Of a DNA stretch of 37,082 nt, positions 16,877-26,216 are shown piece by piece (the stretch's first letter is position 1; every line of letters starts with the position of its first letter). The notes below the pieces were generated by a model that was given only the letters and a program-made list of their open reading frames with translations, did no database searches and was not told the DNA's origin. Both the position numbers and the translations under genes were made by a program. This DNA comes from Thiomicrorhabdus sp. (GTDB taxonomy: Bacteria; Pseudomonadota; Gammaproteobacteria; Thiomicrospirales; Thiomicrospiraceae): NCBI GenBank assembly GCA_015488565.1, contig WFNQ01000231.1, positions 1 to 37,082 of the forward strand, in the 5' to 3' direction.

Positions 16877-17640
16877 TTTTAGCTTGGATAGGGGCCATTT
16901 TAATTGGTGTTACTCTTGGGCTATTAGGATCTGGTGGGTCGATATTAACCGTACCCATTCTAACCTACGTGGTAGGGCAAGAGACGAAATTAGCCATTGC
17001 CAGCTCACTGATTATTGTGAGCTTCATCAGCCTATTTTCAGCCCTATTTTATGCCTATAACAAACTGGTTAAATGGCGAACCGTGCTGTTATTTGGTCTC
17101 CCTGGCATCATCGGTGCCGTAACCGGTGCATGGAGTGCACACTTTGTAAGCGATGCATTTCAAATGCTCATTTTCTCAATACTGCTATTGATTGCCGCTT
17201 TTTTTCTATTTACCCCCCCTACCTTAAAAGAGGATAAGAGTGAACACGCTGAAAGAGCCATGCATCAAATCATTATTGATGGCTTTTTAGTCGGTCTGGT
17301 AACGGGCTTAGTCGGCGTAGGCGGTGGGTTTTTAATTATTCCTGCCTTGGTACTCTTAGGCGGGCTATCCATGCGTCTGGCCATTGGAACCAGTTTAGTC
17401 ATTGTCACCGTGCAATCTTTCGCTGGGTTTATTGGCTATATGCCTCTCTTAAATACATTAAGCTTAACCATCGACTGGTCTATTATTGCCCTGTTCTCCG
17501 TCCTTGGTATATTAGGCAGTTGGTTTGGGCATAAACTTGGAAAGAGAATACATCAACAACACCTAAAAAAAGGGTTTTCCATTCTGCTAGTGTTCATGGG
17601 CTTAATAATGTTGTATAAATATATGTCAACACTCATTTAG
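16873..17640 (+). CDS. TSUP (TauE/SafE) family anion exporter
   Basis: The 255-residue integral membrane protein has about eight hydrophobic segments and two copies of the TSUP glycine signature: [16 protein letters not shown] (about 16-31) and [20 protein letters not shown] (about 138-157). Members move sulfite, sulfoacetate or related organosulfur anions across the inner membrane; the specific substrate cannot be read from the sequence. It overlaps trmA by four bases (ATGA) and is 6 bases before the MOSC gene. In a sulfur-oxidising organism a sulfite or sulfonate role would be natural, but this is inference. Confidence 0.88.
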   Translation: MILAWIGAILIGVTLGLLGSGGSILTVPILTYVVGQETKLAIASSLIIVSFISLFSALFYAYNKLVKWRTVLLFGLPGIIGAVTGAWSAHFVSDAFQMLIFSILLLIAAFFLFTPPTLKEDKSEHAERAMHQIIIDGFLVGLVTGLVGVGGGFLIIPALVLLGGLSMRLAIGTSLVIVTVQSFAGFIGYMPLLNTLSLTIDWSIIALFSVLGILGSWFGHKLGKRIHQQHLKKGFSILLVFMGLIMLYKYMSTLI

Positions 17641-17646
17641 GACACG

Positions 17647-18309
17647 ATGAAGATGAAAATACTTTCCGTTAATATGGGACAAGTCATCACCTACCCTTGG
17701 CGTAACGGCACGCCCAGCGCCTTGCATAAAACGCCCTCAAAAGAGGCGGTTTTTATCAATACACTCGGCTTATCGGGCGATGAACAAGCCGATCGAAAAA
17801 ACCATGGGGGGGAAGATAAAGCAGTATTTATTCTACCCGCCAGTCATTATGAACGCTTTCAAATTCAACAACCCTTTGGTTTTTTAGGCGAAAATCTAAC
17901 CCTTTCAGGCTTGGATGAAAGTCAAATTTGCTTAGGTGATCGTTTGCAAATAGGCGATGTCCTCTTAGAAGTGACTCAACCCCGCTCTCCCTGTTGGAAA
18001 TTAGGGGAGCGTGCCAGCATTCAAGAGAACTGGACAATGGCCTCTTTTTTACAGGCTTACACCAAAGAGGGGTATGTTGGGTTTTACTGTCGAGTCATTC
18101 AATCAGGCTTTGTTCAGGCAGAGGATAGCGTTCATTGGTTGCCCGAAAAAAATGAACGTCACAAACTGACCATTCAAACGCTCTTTATCGCCAAACAATG
18201 CCATAAGACACCAGAACAGATCCAACAATTAAACATCGCAATAAAACACCCTGCGCTCTCCGATGCATGGAGAACAAGCATTCAAACACTACTCACACAA
18301 TACCAATAA
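17647..18309 (+). CDS. MOSC-domain protein (YiiM-like)
   Basis: MOSC domains bind molybdenum cofactor and transfer sulfur or detoxify N-hydroxylated compounds; YiiM of E. coli reduces N-hydroxylated base analogues. The 220-residue protein has the YiiM pattern: VNMG near the start, GLSGDEQADRKNHGGEDKAV (about 38-57), FGENLTLSGLDE, GD.LQIGDVLLEVTQPRSPCWKLGER with the likely cofactor-binding Cys (about 118), and GYVGFYCRVIQSG. A helical C-terminal YiiM-type tail follows. AGGA lies 5 bases before ATG 17647; ATG 17653 is a possible second start. It sits in the trmA-ttcA gene run. Confidence 0.87.
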   Translation: MKMKILSVNMGQVITYPWRNGTPSALHKTPSKEAVFINTLGLSGDEQADRKNHGGEDKAVFILPASHYERFQIQQPFGFLGENLTLSGLDESQICLGDRLQIGDVLLEVTQPRSPCWKLGERASIQENWTMASFLQAYTKEGYVGFYCRVIQSGFVQAEDSVHWLPEKNERHKLTIQTLFIAKQCHKTPEQIQQLNIAIKHPALSDAWRTSIQTLLTQYQ

Positions 18310-18333
18310 CACTCGCTGGAACCCGATAACACC

Positions 18334-19251
18334 ATGACACCAGAAACCACCAATAACGACACTTACCCCTTTAACAAACTCCGTAAAAAAATACGCGGAT
18401 GCGTCGGCAAAGCGGTCGCCGATTACAATATGATTGAAGAAGGTGATGTCATCATGGCTTGTGCCAGTGGCGGAAAAGACTCCCATGTGATGATTGACAT
18501 GTTGCTTCACCTACAAAAAACCGCTCCTATTACCTTTAAAGTCGTAGTGGTCAATCTTGACCAAAAACAGCCCGATTTTCCCGCTCATATTTTGCCCGAC
18601 TATTTTGAAGCCCTTGGTGTGCCTTACTACATCATCGACAAAGACACCTTTAGCGTAGTGCAAGCCAAAATACCTGAGGGCAAAACCACCTGTGGACTCT
18701 GCTCTCGCCTAAGAAGAGGGACGTTATACGCCTTTGCTGAAAAAATTGGTGCCACTAAAATTGCGTTAGGCCATCACATGGATGATATTGTTGAAACGCT
18801 TTTTTTAAGCCTATTTTTTAATGGCAAACTAAAAGCCATGCCACCCAAACTACTAAGCGATGATCAGCGTAACATTGTCATCCGACCACTTTCTTACTGC
18901 CGAGAGAAGGATATTTTGCAGTACGCGAATCTCAAAGAATACCCCATTATTCCCTGTAATCTCTGTGGCTCTCAAGAAAACCTACAACGGCAAAATATCA
19001 AAGCGATGCTCAACGAGTGGGACACCAACACCCCTGGCCGAGTTGAAAATATATTTAACGGACTGAAAGAAATTGCCCCCAGCCAATTGTGTGACGCCAA
19101 TCTCTTTAACTTTACCGACTTAGCCATAGATCGAACCAGTGAGGCCAAGCCCTACGCATTTGAAGCGGCTGAAATTTCTTCCACCAATCTCAATCAAGCG
19201 GTCGAAATTACCTTTGACCCCAACCCCTTTGTAAAAAACGATGTCGAATAA
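18334..19251 (+). CDS. ttcA: tRNA 2-thiocytidine(32) synthetase TtcA
   Basis: TtcA adenylates and thiolates cytidine 32 of certain tRNAs using ATP and an iron-sulfur cluster. Visible features are the PP-loop SGGKDSHVM (about 48-56), CGLC (about 124-127) and CNLC (about 209-212) with the partly conserved cluster cysteines, [18 protein letters not shown], and [10 protein letters not shown]. The length of 305 residues is normal (E. coli 311). The ATG is 24 bases after the MOSC gene and the 3' end overlaps the acyltransferase start by 11 bases, indicating co-transcription. Confidence 0.96.
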   Translation: MTPETTNNDTYPFNKLRKKIRGCVGKAVADYNMIEEGDVIMACASGGKDSHVMIDMLLHLQKTAPITFKVVVVNLDQKQPDFPAHILPDYFEALGVPYYIIDKDTFSVVQAKIPEGKTTCGLCSRLRRGTLYAFAEKIGATKIALGHHMDDIVETLFLSLFFNGKLKAMPPKLLSDDQRNIVIRPLSYCREKDILQYANLKEYPIIPCNLCGSQENLQRQNIKAMLNEWDTNTPGRVENIFNGLKEIAPSQLCDANLFNFTDLAIDRTSEAKPYAFEAAEISSTNLNQAVEITFDPNPFVKNDVE

Positions 19252-20170
19252 AAGCGTAAAAAAACACAAAATAAAAGAGCAGGTTTGGGCTGGACGTCTG
19301 CTAAAAAGTCTAATTATTCTCTTTAGCTGGATGCCCTATCGTCTTACGCAATGGGTGGGAGCGGGTATCGGTCGCCTACTCTTTTGGTTACCCAATAGCA
19401 ATAAACGCATTGTGCAAGCCAATCTAGCGGCTGTTTACCCAAATTTATCCCCCCCTGAACAACAACAAAAAGTAAAAAAAACACTCATCGAACTGGGAAA
19501 AGTCACCGCAGAACTAGGCGCCGCATGGTGCTGGCCTTATCAACGCCTTACCCCACTGTTAAAAGAAGTAAAAGGACAAGCACTGCTAGACAAAGCCAAT
19601 ACACAAAACAAAGGCATCATTTTTTTAGCCCCCCATATGGGAAATTGGGAACTGATTGGCCCCATTGTCTCGGCACAACACACCGCCACATTTTTATACC
19701 GCCCACCCAATGTACCTTCGGTAGAATCCTTTATGGTTCATGCTCGCGCACGATTTGGAGCCACCCTCGCTCCCACCAATATACGCGGGGTTCGTATCCT
19801 TATTAAAGCCCTTAAAAACCAAGAAGCCACCGTCATTTTACCCGATCAAGATCCCGGCGAATCAGGCGGTGTTTACGCCCCCTTTTATGGTCGTCCAGCA
19901 CGAACCATGACCCTTGTTAGCAAACTCATTCAAAAAACCGACTGCATCGCGCTATTTATCGTGCTTGAACGCCTACCCAATGCTCAAGGATTTTGCCTAC
20001 ACTACCTTCCTGCTAATCCCAAAATAGCCTCTACCAATGAACAAGAAGCCACCACCGCTTTAAATCAAGGAATTGAACAGTGCATTCAAATTGCACCCGA
20101 ACAATACCTGTGGGGCTATAAACGCTATCGTAAACCCCCTAAAAGCATGATTGATATTTATAAGTCTTAA
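19241..20170 (+). CDS. Lipid A biosynthesis acyltransferase (LpxL/HtrB family)
   Basis: The family transfers a secondary acyl chain to lipid A precursors on the inner membrane. The 309-residue protein has an N-terminal membrane-anchoring segment ([18 protein letters not shown]), the catalytic H-x4-E in [14 protein letters not shown] (about 128-141), and further blocks [49 protein letters not shown] and a late YLWGYKRYR. Which acyl position (LpxL-like or LpxM-like) is not decidable by eye. It is the last gene of the plus-strand run; its start overlaps ttcA. Confidence 0.9.
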   Translation: MSNKSVKKHKIKEQVWAGRLLKSLIILFSWMPYRLTQWVGAGIGRLLFWLPNSNKRIVQANLAAVYPNLSPPEQQQKVKKTLIELGKVTAELGAAWCWPYQRLTPLLKEVKGQALLDKANTQNKGIIFLAPHMGNWELIGPIVSAQHTATFLYRPPNVPSVESFMVHARARFGATLAPTNIRGVRILIKALKNQEATVILPDQDPGESGGVYAPFYGRPARTMTLVSKLIQKTDCIALFIVLERLPNAQGFCLHYLPANPKIASTNEQEATTALNQGIEQCIQIAPEQYLWGYKRYRKPPKSMIDIYKS

Positions 20171-20488
20171 ATTTTAAACAAAAAAAAGCACCATATTCAT
20201 CACGAATACGGTGCTAATCAACTTAGGGGTAATAAACTTTAAAACAACTTACAAAAGACTTTTGGGGAAAGTCTAACTTTAGATAAATAGGGGATTTATT
20301 TAAGTTGGTTCTAGTTTACGATGCTAAGCCGTATGGGTCAATTACCAAAGATTGAAGAAACCTTAAGACACAATTAAGATGTATTTTATTTGCATTTGCC
20401 TGTTTAACAATTCAACAAACCCCCTACAAATTCAAGTGGCGTATTAATCCTTATTCGCTTAATCCCAACATATTTCAGTCGTAATCGC
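20171..20488. other. 318-base convergent intergenic region
   Basis: Between the convergent acyltransferase and EamA genes it contains a minus-strand terminator hairpin (20187-20215) and two small hairpins with GGGG loops (20256-20274 and 20281-20301). No ORF was recognised; a small RNA is possible but unproven. Confidence 0.5.
20180..20215 (-). terminator. Terminator hairpin, minus-strand orientation
   Basis: AGCACCATATTC (20187-20198) pairs with GAATACGGTGCT (20204-20215) with one mismatched (wobble-type) position and a 5-base loop. The A-run before it becomes a U-run only on the minus strand. It would end transcripts of the long minus-strand operon, although 274 bases after the EamA stop. 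Confidence 0.65.
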
Positions 20489-21361
20489 CTACTTTTTAAA
20501 CATCAGCAACGCAACACCGCTAATAACCAGCGTCATACCAATGGCATGCCAATAAGTAAAAGCTTCATTAAGTACATAAATGGCCAGCCCCATGGTAACA
20601 ATGGGGCCTAAAATACCAACAATACCCGTTTGTGCGGGGCCAATTCTCGCAATAGCCTCACTAATCATAAAGCTGGGAATGACGGTACTGAAAATGGCTA
20701 ACAGCACCAACCATAACCACGCTAAAGGGGTAATGTGTAAGGTGCTAAAGTCTCCAATGATGGCAAAGTGCATTAACACAAAAATGCTGGAAATCGCCAT
20801 GGCAAGACTGGTAAACCATAGGCTTCCAACTTCATGAATCACTTTTTTGCCGAATAACACATAAAATGAAAAACTCAGAGCCGCTAAAAAAACGAAGAGC
20901 GTCCCTAAAAAAATCGGCTCTCCTGACACGCTCAATTCTTGGAAAAAAACCAGCCACAGTCCGCCATAAGAAATGATTAAGGCTAAAATAATTTTACGCG
21001 TTAATGGGGTTTTAAAAAACAGTGCGCCCAGTATCGCGACCAGAAAAGGGTAGGTAAACAAAGTAAGACGCTCTAGGGAAGCGCTGATCATTTCCAATCC
21101 TTTTAAATCCAGCCATGAGGAGAGGTAGTAACCAATAAAGCCTAAAAAGGTAATGTTAAGCAAACGATTTGATAAGATAGCCGGCCGTGTTTTATAACGC
21201 ATTAACCATGCTAAAATCACCAAATAAATCGGCAATGCAAGCGCCATCCGTAGCATGAGTACACTATCGGAATTGAGTCCTTCAATATACGCCAGTTTAA
21301 TAAAAATAGACTTAAGAGAAAAAAGAGCCGTACCAACAATAGCCAGTATAAACCCGATCAT
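20489..21361 (-). CDS. DMT-superfamily EamA-type permease
   Basis: This integral membrane protein has ten hydrophobic segments arranged as two EamA repeats, for example MIGFILAIVGTALFSLKSIFIK at the start, IGYYLSSWLDLKGLEMISASLERLTLF with the usual helix break, and GPAQTGIVGILGPIVTMGLAIYVLNEAF in the second repeat. It probably exports or imports a small metabolite; the substrate is unknown. The open frame reaches TTG 21412 and includes GTG 21388, which overlaps the upstream stop. ATG 21361 is chosen because it directly starts the first helix (291 residues), but the start is uncertain. It is the last gene of the minus-strand operon. Confidence 0.85.
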   Translation of the reverse strand: MIGFILAIVGTALFSLKSIFIKLAYIEGLNSDSVLMLRMALALPIYLVILAWLMRYKTRPAILSNRLLNITFLGFIGYYLSSWLDLKGLEMISASLERLTLFTYPFLVAILGALFFKTPLTRKIILALIISYGGLWLVFFQELSVSGEPIFLGTLFVFLAALSFSFYVLFGKKVIHEVGSLWFTSLAMAISSIFVLMHFAIIGDFSTLHITPLAWLWLVLLAIFSTVIPSFMISEAIARIGPAQTGIVGILGPIVTMGLAIYVLNEAFTYWHAIGMTLVISGVALLMFKK

Positions 21362-21387
21362 GGCCGGACTTAATTTGAGCGATCTCA

Positions 21388-21981
21388 CTAAGGTTTTCGA
21401 CCCACATACCAAGCGTAACGCTGTTTAAACTCAGGAGCATCCATCTCTTGATTTTCAGGTGCGAGCCACCCTTCGCCATACACCTCCGTGACCAAGCTTG
21501 GCCATGCCTGGTTCAGCTCGCCCGAGTGTACATAAAAGCTTGGATTTTGAGGGGAATTTTCATGAGGAGGGACTAAAAATGTTTGATAAAACAGTAAACC
21601 ATTTGGTTTTAACGCTTGTTCAATGCCTGCAAATAAATCACGATCTAAATAACGACTGATCACAATCACATCGTATTGTTGATAGGGCAAAATCATCTGT
21701 TCTAAATCGGTAATTAATGGCTCAATTGGCAACTGATTTAAATTCGCCCAATTATTTAATAAGGTCAACGCGGTATCTGAAATATCCCATGCATGGGTTT
21801 GCAAACCGCACTGAGCCAAAAATCGGGCATTGCCCCCCAAGCCACACGCTAGCTCTAACGCTTGACCATAAAAGGGCAGTAGATGACTGTGCTGTTTTAA
21901 GACATAGCAGGGATTTGCACGACTTTGTAAATTGGCTGTCTGGTATTTTTCATCCCACTTTTTTGCACTGTTATTCTTCAT
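21388..21981 (-). CDS. Class I SAM-dependent methyltransferase
   Basis: The 197-residue soluble protein has the Rossmann AdoMet motif I ALELACGLGGNARFLA (about 37-52), an acidic residue after the next strand (AWDISDTAL), motif IV-like YDVIVISRYLDRDLF and a post-motif (GLLFYQTFL). It resembles the TehB-like/DUF small methyltransferases; the substrate is unknown. It is 20 bases downstream of trkH and its stop overlaps or nearly touches the EamA start, so it belongs to the same transcript. Confidence 0.85.
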   Translation of the reverse strand: MKNNSAKKWDEKYQTANLQSRANPCYVLKQHSHLLPFYGQALELACGLGGNARFLAQCGLQTHAWDISDTALTLLNNWANLNQLPIEPLITDLEQMILPYQQYDVIVISRYLDRDLFAGIEQALKPNGLLFYQTFLVPPHENSPQNPSFYVHSGELNQAWPSLVTEVYGEGWLAPENQEMDAPEFKQRYAWYVGRKP

Positions 21982-22001
21982 TTTTTATCCAAAATTTCTC
22001 T

Positions 22002-23456
22002 TTATTTTCGCCAAAAGGCGGCTGTAAACAGCACCAATAAAGTGAAAATTTCTAGGCGTCCGAGCAACATCGCAAAGGTTAAAATCCATTTAACCGGGTC
22101 ACTCATAGACTGAAAGTTATCTGATACATCGCCCAATCCAGGGCCTAAATTATTCATCATCGCAGCCATGGAGGAAAAGGCCGTGACTTCATCCACCCCC
22201 AGTGCCATAATTGCTAACATTAACACAGTAAAGGTAAATACATACACGGCAAAGAAACCCCAAACGGCGGTCATCACTTTTTCAGGAATAGTTTTACCAC
22301 TGAGCTTAACGGGCAAAATGGCATTGGGGTGTAATAATCCTTTAATCTCCCTCATGCCTTGCTTAAAGAGCAGGACAAAACGAATCATTTTCATCCCCCC
22401 TGCTGTTGACCCTGCACACCCACCAATAAAACTCATAAAAATCAGCATAAAGGGTAAAAAAGCAGGCCAAGCAGAAAAATCAGCATTGGCAAACCCTGTT
22501 GTGGTGGCAATAGAAACCGTTTGAAACACGCCATAACGCACCGCCTCTTCAAACGTGGGGTACACCTGTTGATAATACAAATACAGCGTGACGATTAATA
22601 TGCCTGCAAGCAAAATGCCTAAATACGCCTTAAACTCGGGGTCTCGAAAATAAGCAAAGCCATTCATTTGCCTAAATGCACTGAAATGTAAGGCAAAATT
22701 GATGCCGGCTAAAAACATAAAAAAGATCGCTACCCCTTCAATTGCCACACTATCAAAGTAACCAATGCTACTATCATGTGTGGAAAAACCACCAATGGCC
22801 ACGGTTGAAAAACTATGGCCAAAAGCATCAAACCAGTCCATTCCTGCCACCCAATAGGCCGCCGCACAGGCCAGTGTTAATCCCGCATAGATATACCAAA
22901 GCGCTTTGGCGGTTTCGGATATTCGAGGAGCAATTTTAGAGTCTTTCATCGGGCCAGGGGTTTCGGCTCGGTAGAGCTGCATTCCTCCAACCCCCAGCAT
23001 AGGTAAGATAGCAACGGCCAATACAATAATCCCCATACCGCCCATCCATTGCAGTTGCTGGCGATACCACAAGATAGCATGAGGCAAACTATCGAGTCCT
23101 GTAATAACGGTCGCACCTGTCGTAGTCAACCCCGAAAAAGACTCAAAAATGGCATCGGTTAAACTCAATGGCCCCAGCTCTTCTAATAGATAAAAAGGCA
23201 AAGCACCAACAAAGCCTAATACTGTCCAGAACATCACCACAATTAAAAAGCCATCTCGAATTTTTAAATCACGATTGTGATTATGAACGGGATACCAAAG
23301 CAGTAGCCCTAGAATAAGAACGGTAATTAACACCTTTAAAAACTCGGTTAACGCGCCATCTTGATAGATCAAAGCCACCAAAATAGGTGGCACAAGGCTT
23401 AAACTGAATAACATCAGCAATAAGCCCAATACTTTTAAAATCATTTTAGAGTGCAT
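22002..23456 (-). CDS. trkH: Trk potassium uptake channel subunit TrkH
   Basis: TrkH is the potassium-translocating membrane protein that works with TrkA. The 484-residue length equals the usual size (E. coli TrkH 483). Pore-loop signatures are visible: SLTDAIFESFSGLTTTGATVI (first), DAFGHSFSTVAIGGFSTHDSSIGYFDS (second), FQTVSIATTTGFANADFSAWP (third) and AFSSMAAMMNNLGPGLG (fourth), each with the filter glycine. IGGCAGSTAGGMKMIRFVLLFKQ follows the third loop. It lies 3 bases after trkA in the same operon, a natural functional pair. Confidence 0.96.
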   Translation of the reverse strand: MHSKMILKVLGLLLMLFSLSLVPPILVALIYQDGALTEFLKVLITVLILGLLLWYPVHNHNRDLKIRDGFLIVVMFWTVLGFVGALPFYLLEELGPLSLTDAIFESFSGLTTTGATVITGLDSLPHAILWYRQQLQWMGGMGIIVLAVAILPMLGVGGMQLYRAETPGPMKDSKIAPRISETAKALWYIYAGLTLACAAAYWVAGMDWFDAFGHSFSTVAIGGFSTHDSSIGYFDSVAIEGVAIFFMFLAGINFALHFSAFRQMNGFAYFRDPEFKAYLGILLAGILIVTLYLYYQQVYPTFEEAVRYGVFQTVSIATTTGFANADFSAWPAFLPFMLIFMSFIGGCAGSTAGGMKMIRFVLLFKQGMREIKGLLHPNAILPVKLSGKTIPEKVMTAVWGFFAVYVFTFTVLMLAIMALGVDEVTAFSSMAAMMNNLGPGLGDVSDNFQSMSDPVKWILTFAMLLGRLEIFTLLVLFTAAFWRK

Positions 23457-23459
23457 GAA

Positions 23460-24857
23460 TTAAAACCAACTTTTTTTCACTTCAGGGGAGAACATCGTTA
23501 ACACTTCAGCGGCACTGTCGGTGTTTGAAATAAAAATAATAGCGTGGTCTTCTGCTTCAATGATTAAATTTCGATGAGCAATCAGCACGTTACCTTCTCG
23601 AATAATGCAACCAATCGTAATGTCCTGAGGCCAAGGAATATCGCCAATTTTTTTCCCGATAATCTCAGAGCTATTTTCACTACCATGCGCAATCACCTCC
23701 ATCGCTTCGGCAGTACCACGGCGTAAGGTCGCCACCTTAACCGTATCCCCTTTTCGCATATAATGCAGTAAATGGCTGGTGGTAATACTGTCTGCTGAAA
23801 TGGCAATATCAATACTATTACGTTGAATCAATTCAACATACGACTGGTTATTCACCAACGCAATGACACGTTTTACACCGAGTTTTTTAGCCAACATGCC
23901 TGAAATAATATTGGCTTCATCGTTATTAGTGACTGCAATAAAAAGATCAATTTCATCAATATTCTCTTCCAGCAACAAATCTTTATCCGAAACGTCGCCA
24001 TGAATAATAATGGCTTTTTCTAAAATCTCTGCATTTTGTCGTGCCTGCTGAATACTGCGATCAATTAACTTTACTTGGTGATCTTTTTCAAGTGCCTGCG
24101 CCAAACTAAATCCAATATTACCCCCCCCTCCAATCATAATATTACGAGAAGGGCGGGCTTTTCGTTGTCTTAACTCCGACACAATGGTTGAAATATGCGC
24201 CGATTCTGCCAAGAAAAAGACCTCATCATCCTCTTTAATAATCACATCTGCGGTGGGCATCACAATTTCATTTTTACGATAGATGGCCACAATACGTGTT
24301 TTAATATTTTCAGGCAAATGCTCTTTAATTAGGCCTATCTTTTTATTCACCAAGAGGCCGCTCTCTTCTGCTCTAACAGCAACGAGTCGTACTTTTCCTT
24401 CGGCAAAGTTGATTACCTGCAATGAACCAGGGTATTCAATGAGTTGTAGAATATAGTCTTTTACTAAGCTTTCTGGGCTAATTAATACATCAATCGGCAC
24501 ACAGCCCGAATCCAAATCACGATTAAACAGCTCAGGATGATTTAAATACGATTGCGCTCGAACCCGTGCAATTTTAGTCACGGCTTTATGATTAATATGT
24601 GCAATTTGGCAAGCTAAGATATTGGTTTCATCATTTTGAGTCGCGGCAATCAATAAGTCAGCATCCTCTAGCCCTGTCTGCTCTAAAATATCTGGGTGTG
24701 AGGCATGGCCACAAATTGTTTGAATATCCAAACGGTCTTGCAGTCGCTGTAAACGTAGTCGATCTAAATCCACCACCGTGACACTATGATTTTCACACGC
24801 CAATAGCTCTGCTAAAGAAGAACCCACTTGCCCTGCGCCTAAAATAACAATATTCAT
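23460..24857 (-). CDS. trkA: Trk system potassium uptake regulatory protein TrkA
   Basis: TrkA is the cytoplasmic nucleotide-binding gating subunit of the Trk K+ channel. The 465-residue protein has two RCK units: an N-terminal Rossmann fold starting MNIVILGAGQVGSSLAELL with acidic VVDLD, a TrkA_C domain, a second Rossmann fold with IGGGGNIGFSLA (about 240-251) and LIDR, and a second TrkA_C domain. The length matches E. coli TrkA (458). The Gly-rich loop of the second fold is encoded by a C8 tract on the plus strand (24121-24128). The gene is 15 bases after ntrX and 3 bases before trkH. Confidence 0.96.
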   Translation of the reverse strand: MNIVILGAGQVGSSLAELLACENHSVTVVDLDRLRLQRLQDRLDIQTICGHASHPDILEQTGLEDADLLIAATQNDETNILACQIAHINHKAVTKIARVRAQSYLNHPELFNRDLDSGCVPIDVLISPESLVKDYILQLIEYPGSLQVINFAEGKVRLVAVRAEESGLLVNKKIGLIKEHLPENIKTRIVAIYRKNEIVMPTADVIIKEDDEVFFLAESAHISTIVSELRQRKARPSRNIMIGGGGNIGFSLAQALEKDHQVKLIDRSIQQARQNAEILEKAIIIHGDVSDKDLLLEENIDEIDLFIAVTNNDEANIISGMLAKKLGVKRVIALVNNQSYVELIQRNSIDIAISADSITTSHLLHYMRKGDTVKVATLRRGTAEAMEVIAHGSENSSEIIGKKIGDIPWPQDITIGCIIREGNVLIAHRNLIIEAEDHAIIFISNTDSAAEVLTMFSPEVKKSWF

Positions 24858-24872
24858 CCGTTTATGCTCTCA

Positions 24873-26216
24873 TTAAATCGGGTTTTTAGGATCAATCCCT
24901 AAGCTTTTTAATTTACGATATAAATTAGTACGATCCATCCCTGAACGTTTAGCCGTTTCGGATACATTACCGCCTGTTTCACGTAATAACTGACTTAAAT
25001 AAGAGGCTTCCAAGCGATCTTTAGCTTCTTTTAATAAGACAGAGGTATCAATTTCAGTCTCTTTTTTGGCCATTGGATTCATCGTTTTGACCAATATATT
25101 TTTAATTTCAATATCACTGACTTCACCGCTACCCAAAATCAAGAGTCGCTGAATTAGATTTTGTAACTCTTTTAAGTTACCTGGCCAACCATATTGCCGC
25201 AGTGCATTTTGTGCTGGAACAGAAAAGTGTCGGTATTCAAGTCCCTCACGCGTCACAAAATAATTCACAAAATAATCCACGAGTTCAGGAATATCTTCGG
25301 TGTGTTGGCGTAATGCCGGCACATCAATTGGCATCACTTTTAGACGCTGGTACAAATCCTCTCGAAACTGTCCATGTAGTACTTCATGCTCTAAAGCACC
25401 TTTGGAAAGTCCAATAAGACGAACGTCCATTAAAATTGGTTCTAATGTTGATGCTGGCTGATAGGTTTGGTGTTTAATTAAATCAGCCAATATCGTTTGT
25501 GATGCGACACTTAATTGTTCTAAATGAGACACCACCAATGTACCATTATCCACCTCTCGCATCAGCGTATTTAATTGAATAAAGTGCTTCTCTTGCACAT
25601 AACGATTGAAGTCAATTGCGGATATATCACGCAGTGTTAAGGCTTTTCGAGCACTGGTATGGTGTAGGGCTTTTGCAACGTGGTGTCGTCCACTACCAGA
25701 CTCGCCCGTAATCAATATTGGCATCGTAAATTTAGATAAGCGTTCAATGGTCTCTCTTAACTGTACCATCGCCTTACTTTTACCCACGGGTAAAATTTGG
25801 TCAGGCTGTTTTTGCTTCAGTTGACGATTCTCTTGGTGCAACCGTCCGTGTTCAATCGCTCGTTCTGCTGTCACAATCAATTTGGCTAACGAGAGCGGTT
25901 TCTCTAAAAAATCATACGCACCCAGTTTGGTCGCTTCAATCGCTGTTTCAATCGTACCATGACCCGACATCATTACGACTTTAGCGTGTTCCAGTACATG
26001 CTCTTTTTGCATCTCTTTTAGCAGAGTAATGCCATCAATATCTGGCATCCAAACATCCAAAAAAATCACATCGGGCTGTCGTTGTCGCCATGCTTTCTGT
26101 GCTTGTACGCCATTGGCTGCTGTTTCAACCTGATAACCTTCCTCTTCAAAAATTTCTTGCATTAAGTTTCGGATGTCTTTTTCATCATCCACAATGAGTA
26201 ACTTGCCTGGTTTCAT
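24873..26216 (-). CDS. ntrX: NtrX-like response regulator with degenerate sigma54 AAA+ domain
   Basis: The 447-residue protein has a receiver domain (1-120; D10, D11, phospho-acceptor D54 in IFLDVWMPDID, Lys in FLEKPLS), an AAA+ region (about 150-375) and a Fis-type helix-turn-helix (about 405-445: NVSETAKRSGMDRTNLYRKLKSLG). The AAA+ core is abnormal: Walker A reads GESGSGR (171-177), with Arg in place of the catalytic Lys; Walker B reads GTLVVSH, with S230 and H231 in place of the acidic pair; and the GAFTGA loop that contacts sigma54 is missing, with the segment about 15 residues short. FREDLYQRL is kept. It is therefore predicted to bind DNA and respond to phosphorylation but not to activate sigma54 by ATP hydrolysis. 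It overlaps ntrY by four bases. Confidence 0.9.
   Translation of the reverse strand: MKPGKLLIVDDEKDIRNLMQEIFEEEGYQVETAANGVQAQKAWRQRQPDVIFLDVWMPDIDGITLLKEMQKEHVLEHAKVVMMSGHGTIETAIEATKLGAYDFLEKPLSLAKLIVTAERAIEHGRLHQENRQLKQKQPDQILPVGKSKAMVQLRETIERLSKFTMPILITGESGSGRHHVAKALHHTSARKALTLRDISAIDFNRYVQEKHFIQLNTLMREVDNGTLVVSHLEQLSVASQTILADLIKHQTYQPASTLEPILMDVRLIGLSKGALEHEVLHGQFREDLYQRLKVMPIDVPALRQHTEDIPELVDYFVNYFVTREGLEYRHFSVPAQNALRQYGWPGNLKELQNLIQRLLILGSGEVSDIEIKNILVKTMNPMAKKETEIDTSVLLKEAKDRLEASYLSQLLRETGGNVSETAKRSGMDRTNLYRKLKSLGIDPKNPI

Noticed and set aside
24873-26216. Standard sigma54-dependent activator (NtrC type)
   Set aside because: The GAFTGA loop, the Walker A lysine and the Walker B acidic residues are missing; the position beside ntrY and trkA fits NtrX.
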